Below are positions 16,737-25,573 of a DNA stretch of 64,000 nucleotides, piece by piece. Below the pieces are notes generated by a model that saw nothing but the letters and a program-made list of their open reading frames with translations, searched no databases and had not been told where the DNA came from. Source of the stretch: Streptomyces sp. CB01373 (GTDB lineage: Bacteria; Actinomycetota; Actinomycetes; Streptomycetales; Streptomycetaceae); contig NZ_NNBK01000007.1 in assembly GCF_002803075.1 (NCBI RefSeq), positions 248,001 to 312,000 of the forward strand. The letters are read 5' to 3'. The number at the start of each line of letters is the position of its first letter. The first letter of the stretch is position 1. Position numbers and translations under genes: made by a program.

Positions 16737-18422
16737 TCAAGCCGGCCCGGAACCGTGGGCGAGTGTCAGTGCCGAGTCCGCGTGCAGCGTGACGCGCGCC
16801 GGTGTGAAGGTGGTGGCGTCCACGGGGGACTCGCCGGTACCGGGATTGCGGGCGTAGCGCGGATGAGCGCCCGCGCTGATCTGCCAGCGTATGCGGTGAC
16901 CGGCGGCAAAGCGGTGGGCGGTGGCGCTCATGGGTACGCTGACCTGCGAGGACCCCTGCCCAGCCGTCCTCGTCCGGCCCAGCCCGTCGCAGACGTTGAC
17001 CGAGCGGCCCTGTGGGTCCACGTCGCACAGGCGGGTGAAGACGTCGGCCTGGCCGGTGTCCGTGGAGATGCTCAGCCGGGCGGAGACCGGGCCGACGACA
17101 TCGACGGGTTCGGTCAGCGGCGGGCCGGTGAACGTCAGCACGTCGTCCCGGGCTTCCAGGCTGCTGTTGTCCCGAGGACCGGCGCCGTGGGAGAGCAGCG
17201 GGCCACCGAGGGACGGGGTGGGGTCGGCGGGGTCGTAGCGGAACGACGCCAGTGGTCCGGAGTCCGTGGGTGCCTGTCGGGTGAGGTGCCCGTCCGGGGT
17301 GGGGAACCACGCCGTGGTGGCCGGGTCCGCCGGCCAGTCGTCGAGGTCGCGCCAGGCGTCCTCGCCGCCGATGTGCGCGCGCACCACGGTGGGGCGCAGA
17401 CCGGAGGAATCTCCGCAGAGGTGGGCGCGCAGCCAGGCGAGGCTTTCGGCGAACACCTCGGGCCACCCCTGCTGAAGTGCGGAGGTGTGGGTCCAGGGGC
17501 CGACGAGCAGGGCGGTCCGGCAGCCGGCGCGGCGCAGTCGCTCGTACTGTTCGAGGCTCTGGTCGACCAGTGCGTCGTGCCATCCGGTGATCAAGCCGGT
17601 CGGCACGTTCAGCCGGTCCGCCGCCGTTGCCAGCGACGCTCCACGCCAGTACGCGTCGTCGGCGTCCGGGTGCGTCATCACGTCGTCCAGCCAGGGCACC
17701 TCGCCGCCGAGGGCGGAGACATACGCCCCGCGCAGCGGCTGCGCGAAGGTGACCTCACGCAGGCGGCGTCGCAGGCGCAGCGTCGCCCTCAGAAACGCTG
17801 CCGTTCCCTGGTGCTGATAGGTCATGCCCGCGCCGACGGCGAGGACGTTCTCCAGGCGGAGGGCGCCGTCCGCGTGGAACAGCGCGTGGGGATCGTGCAG
17901 GCCCACCTGCACCACCATCGCCTTCAGCTCCGGCGGCGGGTCCAGGGCGAGAGCCCACTGCACGTAGCCGAGGTAACTGGGGCCCACGGTCCCCAGTGTT
18001 CCGGTGAACCAGGGCTGATCGCGCAGCCAGGACACCGTGGCCCGGCCGTCCTCCCCCTCGTTGCGCCACAGGTCGAACGCACCGCCTGAGCCGCCGGTGC
18101 CGCGGCAGCTCTGCAGTACGACGTGAAAGCCCTGTTCGGCGAAGAGCATGCCGTACATGGGGGACCAGGGCAGGCCCCTGCCGTAGGGCGAGCGCACCAG
18201 AAGGGTGGGGAAATCGCCCTGTGCGCGGGGGAAGTAGTGGTCGGTGATCAACGGGCTGCCGTCGGCGGCCGGAACCACCAGGCCCGGCTCCCACCCGGCG
18301 TCGTGCCGTCTGTGCGGGAGTCCGCGCCAGGTCGCCCTCAGCAGCCGTGAGGCCAGTGGCGGCTTTCGCGAAGGCGGTGCCCAGGCCGGCGTCGGCGCGG
18401 GGCCGTGTGTGCGTGGTGCCAT
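16737..18422 (-). CDS. CocE/NonD family alpha/beta hydrolase
   Basis: 561 residues from ATG 18420-18422 (GAGGAGGGG upstream). N-terminal X-Pro dipeptidyl-peptidase S15-like hydrolase domain with DHYFP, the nucleophile motif GPSYLGYVQW (Ser in GxSYxG), DxxxW regions and GPWTHTS carrying the likely catalytic His. The C-terminal jelly-roll domain includes FTGPPLTEPVDVVGPVSARL and RRHRI-like HRIRWQISAGAHPRYARN. Known members hydrolyse cocaine, glutaryl-7-ACA-like amides or alpha-amino acid esters. No signal peptide is seen, so cytoplasmic. Divergent from a TetR gene with a palindrome between them, so probably induced by its substrate. Confidence 0.88.
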   Translation of the reverse strand: MAPRTHGPAPTPAWAPPSRKPPLASRLLRATWRGLPHRRHDAGWEPGLVVPAADGSPLITDHYFPRAQGDFPTLLVRSPYGRGLPWSPMYGMLFAEQGFHVVLQSCRGTGGSGGAFDLWRNEGEDGRATVSWLRDQPWFTGTLGTVGPSYLGYVQWALALDPPPELKAMVVQVGLHDPHALFHADGALRLENVLAVGAGMTYQHQGTAAFLRATLRLRRRLREVTFAQPLRGAYVSALGGEVPWLDDVMTHPDADDAYWRGASLATAADRLNVPTGLITGWHDALVDQSLEQYERLRRAGCRTALLVGPWTHTSALQQGWPEVFAESLAWLRAHLCGDSSGLRPTVVRAHIGGEDAWRDLDDWPADPATTAWFPTPDGHLTRQAPTDSGPLASFRYDPADPTPSLGGPLLSHGAGPRDNSSLEARDDVLTFTGPPLTEPVDVVGPVSARLSISTDTGQADVFTRLCDVDPQGRSVNVCDGLGRTRTAGQGSSQVSVPMSATAHRFAAGHRIRWQISAGAHPRYARNPGTGESPVDATTFTPARVTLHADSALTLAHGSGPA

Positions 18423-18441
18423 CGTTCCCCTCCTCATTTTC

Positions 18442-18454
18442 CGTACAGTGTACG
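18442..18454. promoter_or_regulatory. TetR-type operator CGTACAGTGTACG
   Basis: Perfect 6-bp arms around one central base, 20 bases upstream of the hydrolase start and 69 before the TetR start. GTACA/TGTAC palindromes are common operators of divergently placed TetR regulators. Confidence 0.65.
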
Positions 18455-18522
18455 AGAATAGAAGATGCTTGGATGACACTCACAGGGGCGGTGCCGCGTA
18501 CGAGGAAAGGAGCACGAAGTCC

Positions 18523-19239
18523 GTGTCCCGAGACGGAGAGACCGGCGCCTCGGGCGTCGATCCCGAGCAGTTGTGGCTGGGCCACCTCCAGCCCCGCAGG
18601 GGTCGCAGACCCGCCTACAGCCGTGAGGCGATCACGACGGCAGCCGTCGGCCTGGCGGACGCGGAAGGGCTCGACGCGGTCACCATGCGCCGGGTCGCCG
18701 CACGGGTCGGAGCCGGCGTCATGTCCCTCTACAGCTACGCCCCCGACAAGGAGACGCTGCTGGAGCTGATGGTCGACCACGTCAGCGGCGAACTGCCGAC
18801 CACGGTCGCGTCCACCGGCGACTGGCGCGGCGACATCAAGGCCATCGCCCACCTCCAGCGCGCCCTGATGCTCCGGCATCCCTGGCTGCCCGCCGCCCTG
18901 TCCACACGCCGCACCCCCGGCCCCCATACGCTGGCCTTCATGGAGCGCGCGCTCGCCGCCCTGCGGCCCACCGGGCTGGACGGTGCGGCGAGGCTGGAGG
19001 TCTTCGCCCAGCTCACCGCGTTCGTGGTCGGGCACGTCAGCCACGAGATCGCACAGGCCTCGGCCGCGCAGGCGCCCGGTCGAGCCGCGGCCGAAGCCCG
19101 TTATCTCGCCGCCGTCGCCGCGGACGGCCACCACCCGGAACTCGCCGCGGCCCTCGCCGCCCCCGGGCGCCCCCTCACTCCGGAAGCGACGTTCAGCCGC
19201 TTCCTCAACCGCCTGATCGACGGCCTCGGAACCGACTGA
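18523..19239 (+). CDS. TetR-family regulator
   Basis: 238 residues from GTG 18523, ten bases after AAAGGAG. DNA-binding helices are clear: AYSREAITTAAVGLADAEGL, then MRRVAARVGAGVMSLYSYAPDKETLLELM at about 48-75. A basic, proline-rich stretch LGHLQPRRGRRPAYSR precedes the helix-turn-helix, as in the TetR subgroup with tetracycline-repressor-type C-terminal domain. Residues 100-230 form the ligand domain. Likely represses the divergent CocE-type hydrolase and itself through the 13-bp palindrome between them. Ends convergent with the M20 peptidase operon. Confidence 0.9.
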   Translation: MSRDGETGASGVDPEQLWLGHLQPRRGRRPAYSREAITTAAVGLADAEGLDAVTMRRVAARVGAGVMSLYSYAPDKETLLELMVDHVSGELPTTVASTGDWRGDIKAIAHLQRALMLRHPWLPAALSTRRTPGPHTLAFMERALAALRPTGLDGAARLEVFAQLTAFVVGHVSHEIAQASAAQAPGRAAAEARYLAAVAADGHHPELAAALAAPGRPLTPEATFSRFLNRLIDGLGTD

Positions 19240-19257
19240 CCCCGGCCACGCCGAAAG

Positions 19258-19301
19258 CCCCGTGCGGCCCGGTGAGCGTCTGCTCGCCGGGCCGCACGGG
19301 G
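19258..19301. terminator. Bidirectional hairpin terminator
   Basis: Arms 19258-19277 and 19282-19301 pair over 20 bases with one non-Watson-Crick pair around a GTCT loop, between the convergent TetR and M20 genes. Confidence 0.85.
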
Positions 19302-19326
19302 CGGCGCAGGGGTGGGAGCGGGTCCT

Positions 19327-20652
19327 TCAGCAGCTCTGCCACAGGCGGGTCATCACCCGGACACCGAAGCGCAGGCCTTCCAGGGGGACTCGTTCGTCGA
19401 CGCCGTGGAAAAGGCGGCCGTAGTCGAGGTCGTGGGGCAGTTTCAGGCCCTTGAAGCCGAAGCAGCGGATGCCGAGCTTCGTGAAGGCCTTCGCGTCGGT
19501 GCCGCCCGGGTTGCAGTACGGCACCGGGTGACCGTCGGGGTCCTCGGCGCGTACGGCCTCGCACATCGCGTCGACGAGGGGGCCGTCGAAGGTGGTCTCC
19601 ATGGCGATGTCGTGGTTGACCCACTGCCGGCTGACCGACGGCAGGAGCAACTTGTCGATGGTGTCGACGAGTTCCTGCTCATGGCCGGGCAGGAAGCGGC
19701 CGTCGACGCGTGCGGTGGCCCGGCCCGGGATCACGTTGGTCTGGTAACCCGCCGAGAACATGGTGGGGTTGGCGGAGTTGCGCAGCACCACCTGCATGAA
19801 GTCGGCGACCGGCCCGAGCTTCGCGAGTTCCGCGTCGAGGTCCTCGGCGTCGAAGTCGATGTCGACGCCCTGGAGCCGTGCGGCCTCCGCGAGCAGCGCG
19901 CGCACCGGTTCGATCAGGCGGATCGGGAAGGTGTGGCGGCCGATGCGGGTGAGCGACTCGGCGAGGTCGGTGACCGCGTTCTCGTCGTTGGGCGAGGAGC
20001 CGTGGCCCGCGCGGCCGGTGGCCGTCAGTTCCATCCAGGCCATGCCGCGCTGGGCGTTCTCGATCGGGTACAGCCGCCGGGTGTCGTCGAGCGCGTAGCT
20101 GAACCCGCCGCCCTCGCCGATCGCCTCGGTGACGCCGGCGAACAGCTCGGGCCGGTGCTCGACCAGCCAGTGCGCGCCGTACCTGCCGCCCGCCTCCTCG
20201 TCGGCGAGGAAGGCCAGGACGATGTCGCGGGACGGCCGGGTGCCGGTGCGGGCGAAGTGCCGGGCGGTGGCCAGCATGACCGCCACCGTGTCCTTCATGT
20301 CGATGGCGCCCCGGCCCCACAGGTAGCCGTCCCGGATCTCGCCGGAGAACGGCGGGACCTGCCACTCGTTCGGGTCGGCCGGTACGACGTCCAGATGGCC
20401 GTGGACGAGCAGGGCCCCGCGGTCCGGGTCGCGGCCCGGGATGCGGGCGACGACGTTGGCGCGGCCCGGCGCGCTCTCCACCAGCTCCGAGGTGACGCCG
20501 GCCTCGGCCAGCAGCTCGACGACCCGGTCGGCGCAGGCCCGCTCGTCGCTGGTGGGGTTGGAGGTGTCGAAGCGGATCAGCTCCGCGCACAGTTCGATGG
20601 CCTCGCGCTGTGCCTCCTCGGAGGCGGCGGCGAGTGCGGGGGTGGTGCTCAT
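19327..20652 (-). CDS. M20/M25/M40 family dipeptidase
   Basis: 441 residues from ATG 20650-20652 (AGGAG five bases upstream), overlapping the permease stop by four bases. Zinc ligands are in place: LLVHGHLDVVPAD (His and Asp), WGRGAIDMKD, LADEEAGG (catalytic Glu and ligand), and a late His in RLFHGVDERVP; the dimerisation domain contains GRAGHGSSP. Cytoplasmic metallopeptidase or amidohydrolase acting on dipeptides or N-acyl/N-carbamoyl amino acids. Last gene of DUF1177-permease-M20, so its substrate probably enters through the NCS1 permease or the nearby peptide ABC transporter. Confidence 0.88.
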   Translation of the reverse strand: MSTTPALAAASEEAQREAIELCAELIRFDTSNPTSDERACADRVVELLAEAGVTSELVESAPGRANVVARIPGRDPDRGALLVHGHLDVVPADPNEWQVPPFSGEIRDGYLWGRGAIDMKDTVAVMLATARHFARTGTRPSRDIVLAFLADEEAGGRYGAHWLVEHRPELFAGVTEAIGEGGGFSYALDDTRRLYPIENAQRGMAWMELTATGRAGHGSSPNDENAVTDLAESLTRIGRHTFPIRLIEPVRALLAEAARLQGVDIDFDAEDLDAELAKLGPVADFMQVVLRNSANPTMFSAGYQTNVIPGRATARVDGRFLPGHEQELVDTIDKLLLPSVSRQWVNHDIAMETTFDGPLVDAMCEAVRAEDPDGHPVPYCNPGGTDAKAFTKLGIRCFGFKGLKLPHDLDYGRLFHGVDERVPLEGLRFGVRVMTRLWQSC

Positions 20653-22055
20653 GACGCTCCTACGGGGGCCGTGCCGGTGGCGGCCGGGGACTGCCCGGTG
20701 CCGTCGGCGGCCTCGTCGTCGAGGGTGGTGGTGCCGTAGGTCCTGATCCAGCCGGCGAGTCCGAGGACGCTGTACAGGACGAAGGCGGTCAGCAGGGAGT
20801 TGAGTGCGGGGATGCCGCCGTCGTAGAACTTGCCGACGCAGAACGCCGCGGCCCAGATGACCAGGGACATCGGCACCCAGACCGGTGAGGTGGCGGGCAG
20901 GGTCTGCGTCTCGCGGGTGGCGTCGAGCGGTCCGCGCATGCGGCGCACCACCCAGTACTCGGCGACGATGATGCCGCCGACCGGCGGGATGGCCACGCCG
21001 AGCACCGACAGGAAGTCGGTGAAGTGGGTCATGATGCCGACCGCGGACAGCAGGGTGCCGGCGAGGCCGAGGACGATGGTCACCGCGCCGCGGCGCAGGC
21101 GCTTGCGGAAGACGACCTGGAAGAAGTTCACGACGCCGAGCGAGGAGCCGTACAGGTTCCAGTCGTTGATCTTCGCCGTGGACATCAGGACGACCAGCAC
21201 ACCGAAGACGCCGGAGGTGGAGAGCACGATCTGGGAGACCTGGTTGCTGCCCACCAGATGACCGAGCAGGACACCGGTCATGCCGACGATGTACTCGGAC
21301 AGGATCATGGAGGAGGCGCTCTGCACGAAGACGTGGGCGCCCTTCTTGTTGTAGCGGGTCATCTCGGGCGCGACGATCGCGCCGGTCATGAAGCCGCCCG
21401 CGATGGCGGTCGCGGCGACCGACAGCGGGATCGCCGGGCCGGGGGCCGGCGAGTGGACGAGGTCCGAGATGGAGTGCTTGGTCAGGGCGTCGGTGACGGA
21501 CCAGGCGACCATCGCGAAGAACAGCGGGGTGACGATCTTCGCGAAGACCGCCATGTACCGGAAGCCGAAGACCACCAGGACCGTGATGGCCAGTCCGGCG
21601 ACTACGCACCACAGCCACGAGGGGCCGCCGACCAGGGCGGAGACGCTGTTGCCGAAGATCGTGTTCTGCACCCCGAACCAGCCGACGAGGCTGATGGAGA
21701 TGACGAGGCTGACCAGCGCGGAGCCGTTGCGGCCGAAGCCGACCCAGCGGGTCAGCAGCGGGGTCGCGAGGCCCTCTCGCATACCGGCCAGGCCGATCGC
21801 GAAGATCACGACTTCCAGGATCACGGCGCCGAGGGTGAAGGCGAGGAGCGCGTTGCCGAAGGACATCCCGACACCGATGGTGGCGCCGAGCGTGAACTGC
21901 GAGATCGATCCGGACTGGGCGAGCCACTGGAGCAGCATCGTCCAGAAGCCGAGCCGTTCGTCGCGCGGGACGCGGGCGAGGGCGTAGTCGTCGCTGCCCA
22001 GGGCTCTTTGGCCGGCGGTGTCCGGGGAGGTGGCGGTGTTCTTGTGTGCGGCCAT
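20649..22055 (-). CDS. NCS1-family purine/cytosine/hydantoin permease
   Basis: 468 residues. ATG 22053-22055 is preferred to GTG 22061 because GGGAG is then eight bases away; both starts nearly touch the stop of the DUF1177 gene. Twelve hydrophobic segments fit the nucleobase:cation symporter-1 family; features include ERLGFWTMLLQWLAQSGSISQFTLGA at the N-terminus and PEMTRYNKKGAHVF in the middle. Known substrates of the family are cytosine, purines, allantoin, hydantoins and thiamine. Sandwiched between DUF1177 and an M20 peptidase, so a cyclic amide or ureide is a reasonable guess rather than cytosine; no cytosine deaminase is near. Confidence 0.85.
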   Translation of the reverse strand: MAAHKNTATSPDTAGQRALGSDDYALARVPRDERLGFWTMLLQWLAQSGSISQFTLGATIGVGMSFGNALLAFTLGAVILEVVIFAIGLAGMREGLATPLLTRWVGFGRNGSALVSLVISISLVGWFGVQNTIFGNSVSALVGGPSWLWCVVAGLAITVLVVFGFRYMAVFAKIVTPLFFAMVAWSVTDALTKHSISDLVHSPAPGPAIPLSVAATAIAGGFMTGAIVAPEMTRYNKKGAHVFVQSASSMILSEYIVGMTGVLLGHLVGSNQVSQIVLSTSGVFGVLVVLMSTAKINDWNLYGSSLGVVNFFQVVFRKRLRRGAVTIVLGLAGTLLSAVGIMTHFTDFLSVLGVAIPPVGGIIVAEYWVVRRMRGPLDATRETQTLPATSPVWVPMSLVIWAAAFCVGKFYDGGIPALNSLLTAFVLYSVLGLAGWIRTYGTTTLDDEAADGTGQSPAATGTAPVGAS

Positions 22056-22057
22056 GA

Positions 22058-23011
22058 TCACGACTCCCTGGGTGCGCGGCCGAGGGTCTGCAGGTGTGCC
22101 AGCGAGCCGTAACGGGACACGAGCTGGTCGAACTCCACGTCGTCGTGGAAGTCCAGGCGTCCGCCGCCGTAGGCCTTCGCGGTCTCGACGGCGAACCGGG
22201 CGGCGGCCGCGATGTCGCTCTCGTGACTCGCACCCGTCTGGCAGCCGGGCACCGCCGCGGCCGAGGTGACCGCGAGGCCGACGACCGGGGCGGACGTCGC
22301 CGTGGCCGGCTGAAGGATCGAATTGATGTGGTGTACACCGTTACCGTACGGGGTGATGTCCTGAGTGGTCACCGGGTACGTGACCAACGGCTCACCGGTG
22401 ACCACGGCCAGCAGCTCGCCCAGCTGCTCGCTGACCTTGAGTACCCAGCCCTCCTTGACGGTGGGCGACAGGGCCAGGCCCTTGTGGTTGATGATCCGGT
22501 TGCCCTTGGTGGTGTCGATGGAGAGCACCGCCTCCATCGCGTCGGTGACCTCGTGCCGGTTCATGGTGGCGATGTCGACCGGCGAGTCCATGAACGGCAC
22601 CGGGTCGTGCGGTGCGGTCGGGGCGTTCGGGCAGATGTGGGTGGCCACGATCACGTCGCCGTCGAGCACGTCGCCGCGGCGGCGCATGTCCAGCAGCTTG
22701 GCGGCGGTGGCGATCGCGGCGATCGCGCCGTCCGCGTCGGAGACCAGGCCGGTGATCTCCGGACGGGCGCCCACGCCGCCGAGCCGCCCGACCACGCCGA
22801 GGGTGCGCGAGGTGCCGCCGCGGCTGCGGCCGGTGCGGCCCGGCACGCGCACGAGGACGAAGTCCGTGGCGCCCCGCTCGCCGGTGACGGTGGTGACCTG
22901 GGCGCCGGAGCCGGCGGGGCCCGCCACGGAGTCGAGGTAGGCGGCGACTCCCTTGCCGTCGGCATCGGGATCGTCCAGCAGATCCACGATGTCCAGGACG
23001 TACTTCAACAT
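22058..23011 (-). CDS. DUF1177 family protein
   Basis: 317 residues from ATG 23009-23011 (AGGAGAAG about ten bases upstream). The sequence matches the DUF1177 family as I recall it: MLKYVLDIVDLLDDP at the start, THICPNAPTAPHDPVPFMDSP, IDTTKGNRIINHKG and PYGNGVHHINSI in the body, and a C-terminal FHDDVEFDQLVSRYG. Conserved His, Asp and Asn residues suggest an enzyme, but no catalytic role is established to my knowledge. It is the first gene of DUF1177-NCS1 permease-M20 peptidase and is transcribed away from an IclR regulator across a 162-base gap containing a perfect inverted repeat. Confidence 0.75.
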   Translation of the reverse strand: MLKYVLDIVDLLDDPDADGKGVAAYLDSVAGPAGSGAQVTTVTGERGATDFVLVRVPGRTGRSRGGTSRTLGVVGRLGGVGARPEITGLVSDADGAIAAIATAAKLLDMRRRGDVLDGDVIVATHICPNAPTAPHDPVPFMDSPVDIATMNRHEVTDAMEAVLSIDTTKGNRIINHKGLALSPTVKEGWVLKVSEQLGELLAVVTGEPLVTYPVTTQDITPYGNGVHHINSILQPATATSAPVVGLAVTSAAAVPGCQTGASHESDIAAAARFAVETAKAYGGGRLDFHDDVEFDQLVSRYGSLAHLQTLGRAPRES

Positions 23012-23102
23012 GGGCAGCTTCTCCTGATCCGCACCTGAGGCGGTGCTGACAGAAGATTCGGGATCCGTTAACCTTCTTCGCAACTGTTTCCCGTTATCTG
23101 CA

Positions 23103-23116
23103 ATTCAGGTCTGAAT
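23103..23116. promoter_or_regulatory. Operator-like palindrome ATTCAG-GT-CTGAAT
   Basis: Perfect 6-bp arms with a 2-bp spacer in the divergent gap between DUF1177 and iclR, where an IclR-family regulator would be expected to bind. Confidence 0.55.
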
Positions 23117-23173
23117 GGCGAGATGGGCGGAGGGACGGACGTCCAATGCGGACGTCATGCGGAGAGGAGTGCC

Positions 23174-23995
23174 GTGCCTGACATCCCCGTCGACCGGAAG
23201 ACCCCGGCCGGGGCGCTGCAGACCGTCGACCGCGCCCTGCTGGTGCTGCTGGCGTTCGAGCGCACCCGGCCCGACTGGGGCGTGACGGAGGTGGCCACCG
23301 AGTTCGGCTGGGACACCTCGGTCGCGCAGCGGCTCCTGTCCACGCTGGCCGGCCGCGGCTTCCTGGTGTCGGATCCGGCGACCCGCCGCTACCGGATCGG
23401 TCCCGCCGCACTGCGGCTCGGCCGACTCTGGGAGCGCTCCGGCTCGCTGGAACTGCTCGCGGAGCCCGTCCTCCAGGAGCTGCGCGCGGCGACCGGCGAC
23501 ACGGTCCTGTTCTGTCTGCCCGACAGCTTCCACATGCGGTGCGTGGCGGCGGTCGAGGGCGAGGAGGGGCCGCTGCGGTACTACCCTCTGGTCGGCGAGC
23601 TGTACCCGGCGCACGCGGGCGCGACCAGCAAGTCGTACTACGCGTTCCTGCCCGACGAGCAGCGCCACCGGCTGTTCCGCGGCCGGCCCATGGCCCGGTT
23701 CACGGAGCGCACGGTCACCGACCCCGACCAGCTGGAACGCGAGTTCCGTCAGGTGCGGGCGCAGGGGTACGCGTGGACGGTGGGCGAGTACGACGCGGGC
23801 ATCGGCACTGTCGCCGTGCCGGTCTTCCTCGGCGCCGAGCCCTACGGCAGTCTCAGCCTGGGGGCCGCCGGGGAGCGCTTCCCGGACGGTCCCGAGGACC
23901 GGCTCGACGCGCTGCGCAAGGCGGCCCGCCTGCTGGAACAGCGGCTGACGCATCCGCCCCAGCACCACCGCCGCCCGCGCGGCCGTACGGCCTGA
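23174..23995 (+). CDS. IclR-family regulator
   Basis: 273 residues from GTG 23174 behind GAGGAG. N-terminal winged helix: GALQTVDRALLVLLAF, VTEVATEFGWDTSVAQRLLSTLAGRGFL, then RYRIGPAALRLG. C-terminal IclR effector domain with RCVAAVEG, LYPAHAGATSKSYYAFL, GYAWTVGEYDAGIGTVAVPVF. Likely controls the divergent DUF1177-permease-M20 operon and its own downstream gene for dipeptidase E, 29 bases away. The ligand is unknown; IclR proteins near NCS1 permeases often sense ureides or small organic acids. Confidence 0.9.
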   Translation: MPDIPVDRKTPAGALQTVDRALLVLLAFERTRPDWGVTEVATEFGWDTSVAQRLLSTLAGRGFLVSDPATRRYRIGPAALRLGRLWERSGSLELLAEPVLQELRAATGDTVLFCLPDSFHMRCVAAVEGEEGPLRYYPLVGELYPAHAGATSKSYYAFLPDEQRHRLFRGRPMARFTERTVTDPDQLEREFRQVRAQGYAWTVGEYDAGIGTVAVPVFLGAEPYGSLSLGAAGERFPDGPEDRLDALRKAARLLEQRLTHPPQHHRRPRGRTA

Positions 23996-24024
23996 AGCAT
24001 CGAACCCATGGTGAGGAACACCCC

Positions 24025-24753
24025 TTGAACCTGCTGCTCCTGTCCAACTCCACCCAGTACGGCCGTGGTTACCTGGAACACGCCCTCGACACCGTGACCG
24101 CGTTCCTGCCGGACCGGGCACGGCTCGCGTTCGTGCCGTACGCGCTCGCCGACCACGACGCCTACACGGCCAAGGTGCGCGACGCGCTCGCCGGGGCCGG
24201 CATCGACGTGCACGGGGTGCACGAGGGCGGTGACCCGGTCGGCCGGCTCGCCGAGGCGGACGCCGTGTTCGTCGGCGGCGGCAACTCCTTCCGGCTGCTG
24301 ACCGCCCTGTACCGGACGGGTCTGCGGGAGGCGCTGATCAAGGCGGTCGGGGACGGGCTGCCGTACATGGGCGCCAGCGCGGGCACCAACATGGCCGCGC
24401 CCACGCTGCGCACCTCCAACGACATGCCGATCGTCCAGCCTCCGTCCTTCGAGGCGCTGGGTCTTGTCCCGTTCCAGATCAACCCGCACTACCTGGACCC
24501 CGCCCCGGGTTCCACGCACAAGGGCGAGACCCGCGAGGAGCGCCTGACGGAGTTCCTCGAGGAGAACGACGTGCCGGTCCTCGGCCTGCGCGAGGGCTCC
24601 TGGCTGCGTGTGACGGGGACCCACGCAGAGATCGGCGGCGAGAGCGCCGCCCGCCTCTTCTCCCGCGGCACGGCACCGCGCGAGATCCCGGTCGGCACGG
24701 ACGTCTCCGAACTGCTCACCACCACCCCGGAGTACGACACACCGGCGCGGTAG
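24025..24753 (+). CDS. pepE: Peptidase S51 dipeptidase E
   Basis: 242 residues from TTG 24025, preceded by GAGGAAC. The S51 signature is complete: nucleophile Ser118 in GASAGTNMAAPT, VFVGGGNSFRLL, and His155 in INPHYLDP, with an acidic residue at about 133 completing the triad. Length is normal. Known: PepE cleaves dipeptides with N-terminal aspartate, releasing Asp in the cytoplasm. Cotranscribed with IclR and convergent with a peptide ABC operon, so it probably degrades imported peptides, possibly isoaspartyl or cyclophycin-like material. A hairpin follows. Confidence 0.9.
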   Translation: MNLLLLSNSTQYGRGYLEHALDTVTAFLPDRARLAFVPYALADHDAYTAKVRDALAGAGIDVHGVHEGGDPVGRLAEADAVFVGGGNSFRLLTALYRTGLREALIKAVGDGLPYMGASAGTNMAAPTLRTSNDMPIVQPPSFEALGLVPFQINPHYLDPAPGSTHKGETREERLTEFLEENDVPVLGLREGSWLRVTGTHAEIGGESAARLFSRGTAPREIPVGTDVSELLTTTPEYDTPAR

Positions 24754-24776
24754 GGCCGGGAGCGGGCCGAAGGAGA

Positions 24777-24808
24777 GCCGCCACCGCGCCGGGGGAAGCG
24801 GTGGCGGT
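24777..24808. terminator. Hairpin terminator between pepE and the ABC operon
   Basis: Arms 24777-24787 and 24798-24808 pair over 11 bp with one G-U pair, loop of 10 nt. Its minus-strand edge abuts the stop of the last ABC gene. Confidence 0.65.
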
Positions 24809-25573
24809 TCAGGCCGGGAGGCGCGGCACGCTGTCTAGCAGGCGGCGGGTGTACGGGTGGGCGGGCCGGGTCAGGACCTGGGCGGTGTCGCCGTGTTCGA
24901 CCACGCGGCCGCGTTCCAGGACGGCCGTGCGTTCGCACAGGGAGGCGACGACCGACAGGTCGTGGGAGACCATCACCAGGGTCAGCCCCTGCTCCTGCTT
25001 GAGCTCGGCCAGCAGGTCGACGACCTTGACCCGGGTGGTGACGTCGAGCGCGCTCACGGGTTCGTCGGCCAGCAGCACCCGCGGAGTGCAGACGGTGGCG
25101 CGGGCGATGGCGATCCGCTGACGCTGGCCGCCGGAGAACTCGTGCGGATAGCGGTCCGCCGCGTCGGCCGGCAGGCCGACCCCTTCCAGGGCCGCGGCCA
25201 CCTTCGGCCGGGCCGTGGCGCGGCTGTCGATGCCCAGGGAGAGCAGCGGCTCGGCCACGGTGGCACCGACCCGGCGGCGCGGGTCGAGCGAGGAGTACGG
25301 GTCCTGGAAGACGCACTGGACGCCGCTCCGGAAGCGGCGCATCTGCTCCCGGTCCCGCGGGGACAGTACCGCGCCGTCGAAGCGGACCTGGCCGGCCGTG
25401 GGTCGGGCGAGGCCCAGCAGCAGCCGCAGCAGCGTGGTCTTGCCGGCTCCCGACTCGCCGACGAGCGCGAGACTGTGCCCGGCCTCGACCTCGAACGACA
25501 CGTCCTCGACCACGTTGCCGGTGGCGCCCCGGTAGCGCAGCGCGACGCCGGACAGTTCGAGTACGGGGGTCAT
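24809..25573 (-). CDS. Oligopeptide ABC transporter ATPase, OppF-type
   Basis: 254 residues from ATG 25571-25573 (GAGGAG at seven bases), overlapping the OppD stop by four bases. Walker A GESGAGKTT, Q-loop VFQDPYSSLDPRR, ABC signature FSGGQRQRIAIARA, Walker B VLLADEP and switch His in VSHD are all present. The C-terminal HPYTRRLL stretch is typical of the peptide/nickel transporter ATPases, although the cysteine cluster of many OppF proteins is absent. Energises the transporter with the neighbouring OppD-type subunit. Last gene of the operon. Confidence 0.92.
   Translation of the reverse strand: MTPVLELSGVALRYRGATGNVVEDVSFEVEAGHSLALVGESGAGKTTLLRLLLGLARPTAGQVRFDGAVLSPRDREQMRRFRSGVQCVFQDPYSSLDPRRRVGATVAEPLLSLGIDSRATARPKVAAALEGVGLPADAADRYPHEFSGGQRQRIAIARATVCTPRVLLADEPVSALDVTTRVKVVDLLAELKQEQGLTLVMVSHDLSVVASLCERTAVLERGRVVEHGDTAQVLTRPAHPYTRRLLDSVPRLPA

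Noticed and set aside
15313..17583. 756-codon open frame on the minus strand
   Set aside because: Antisense shadow of the MFS gene, interrupted by the strong terminator at 16684 and running on out of frame over the CocE-type gene.
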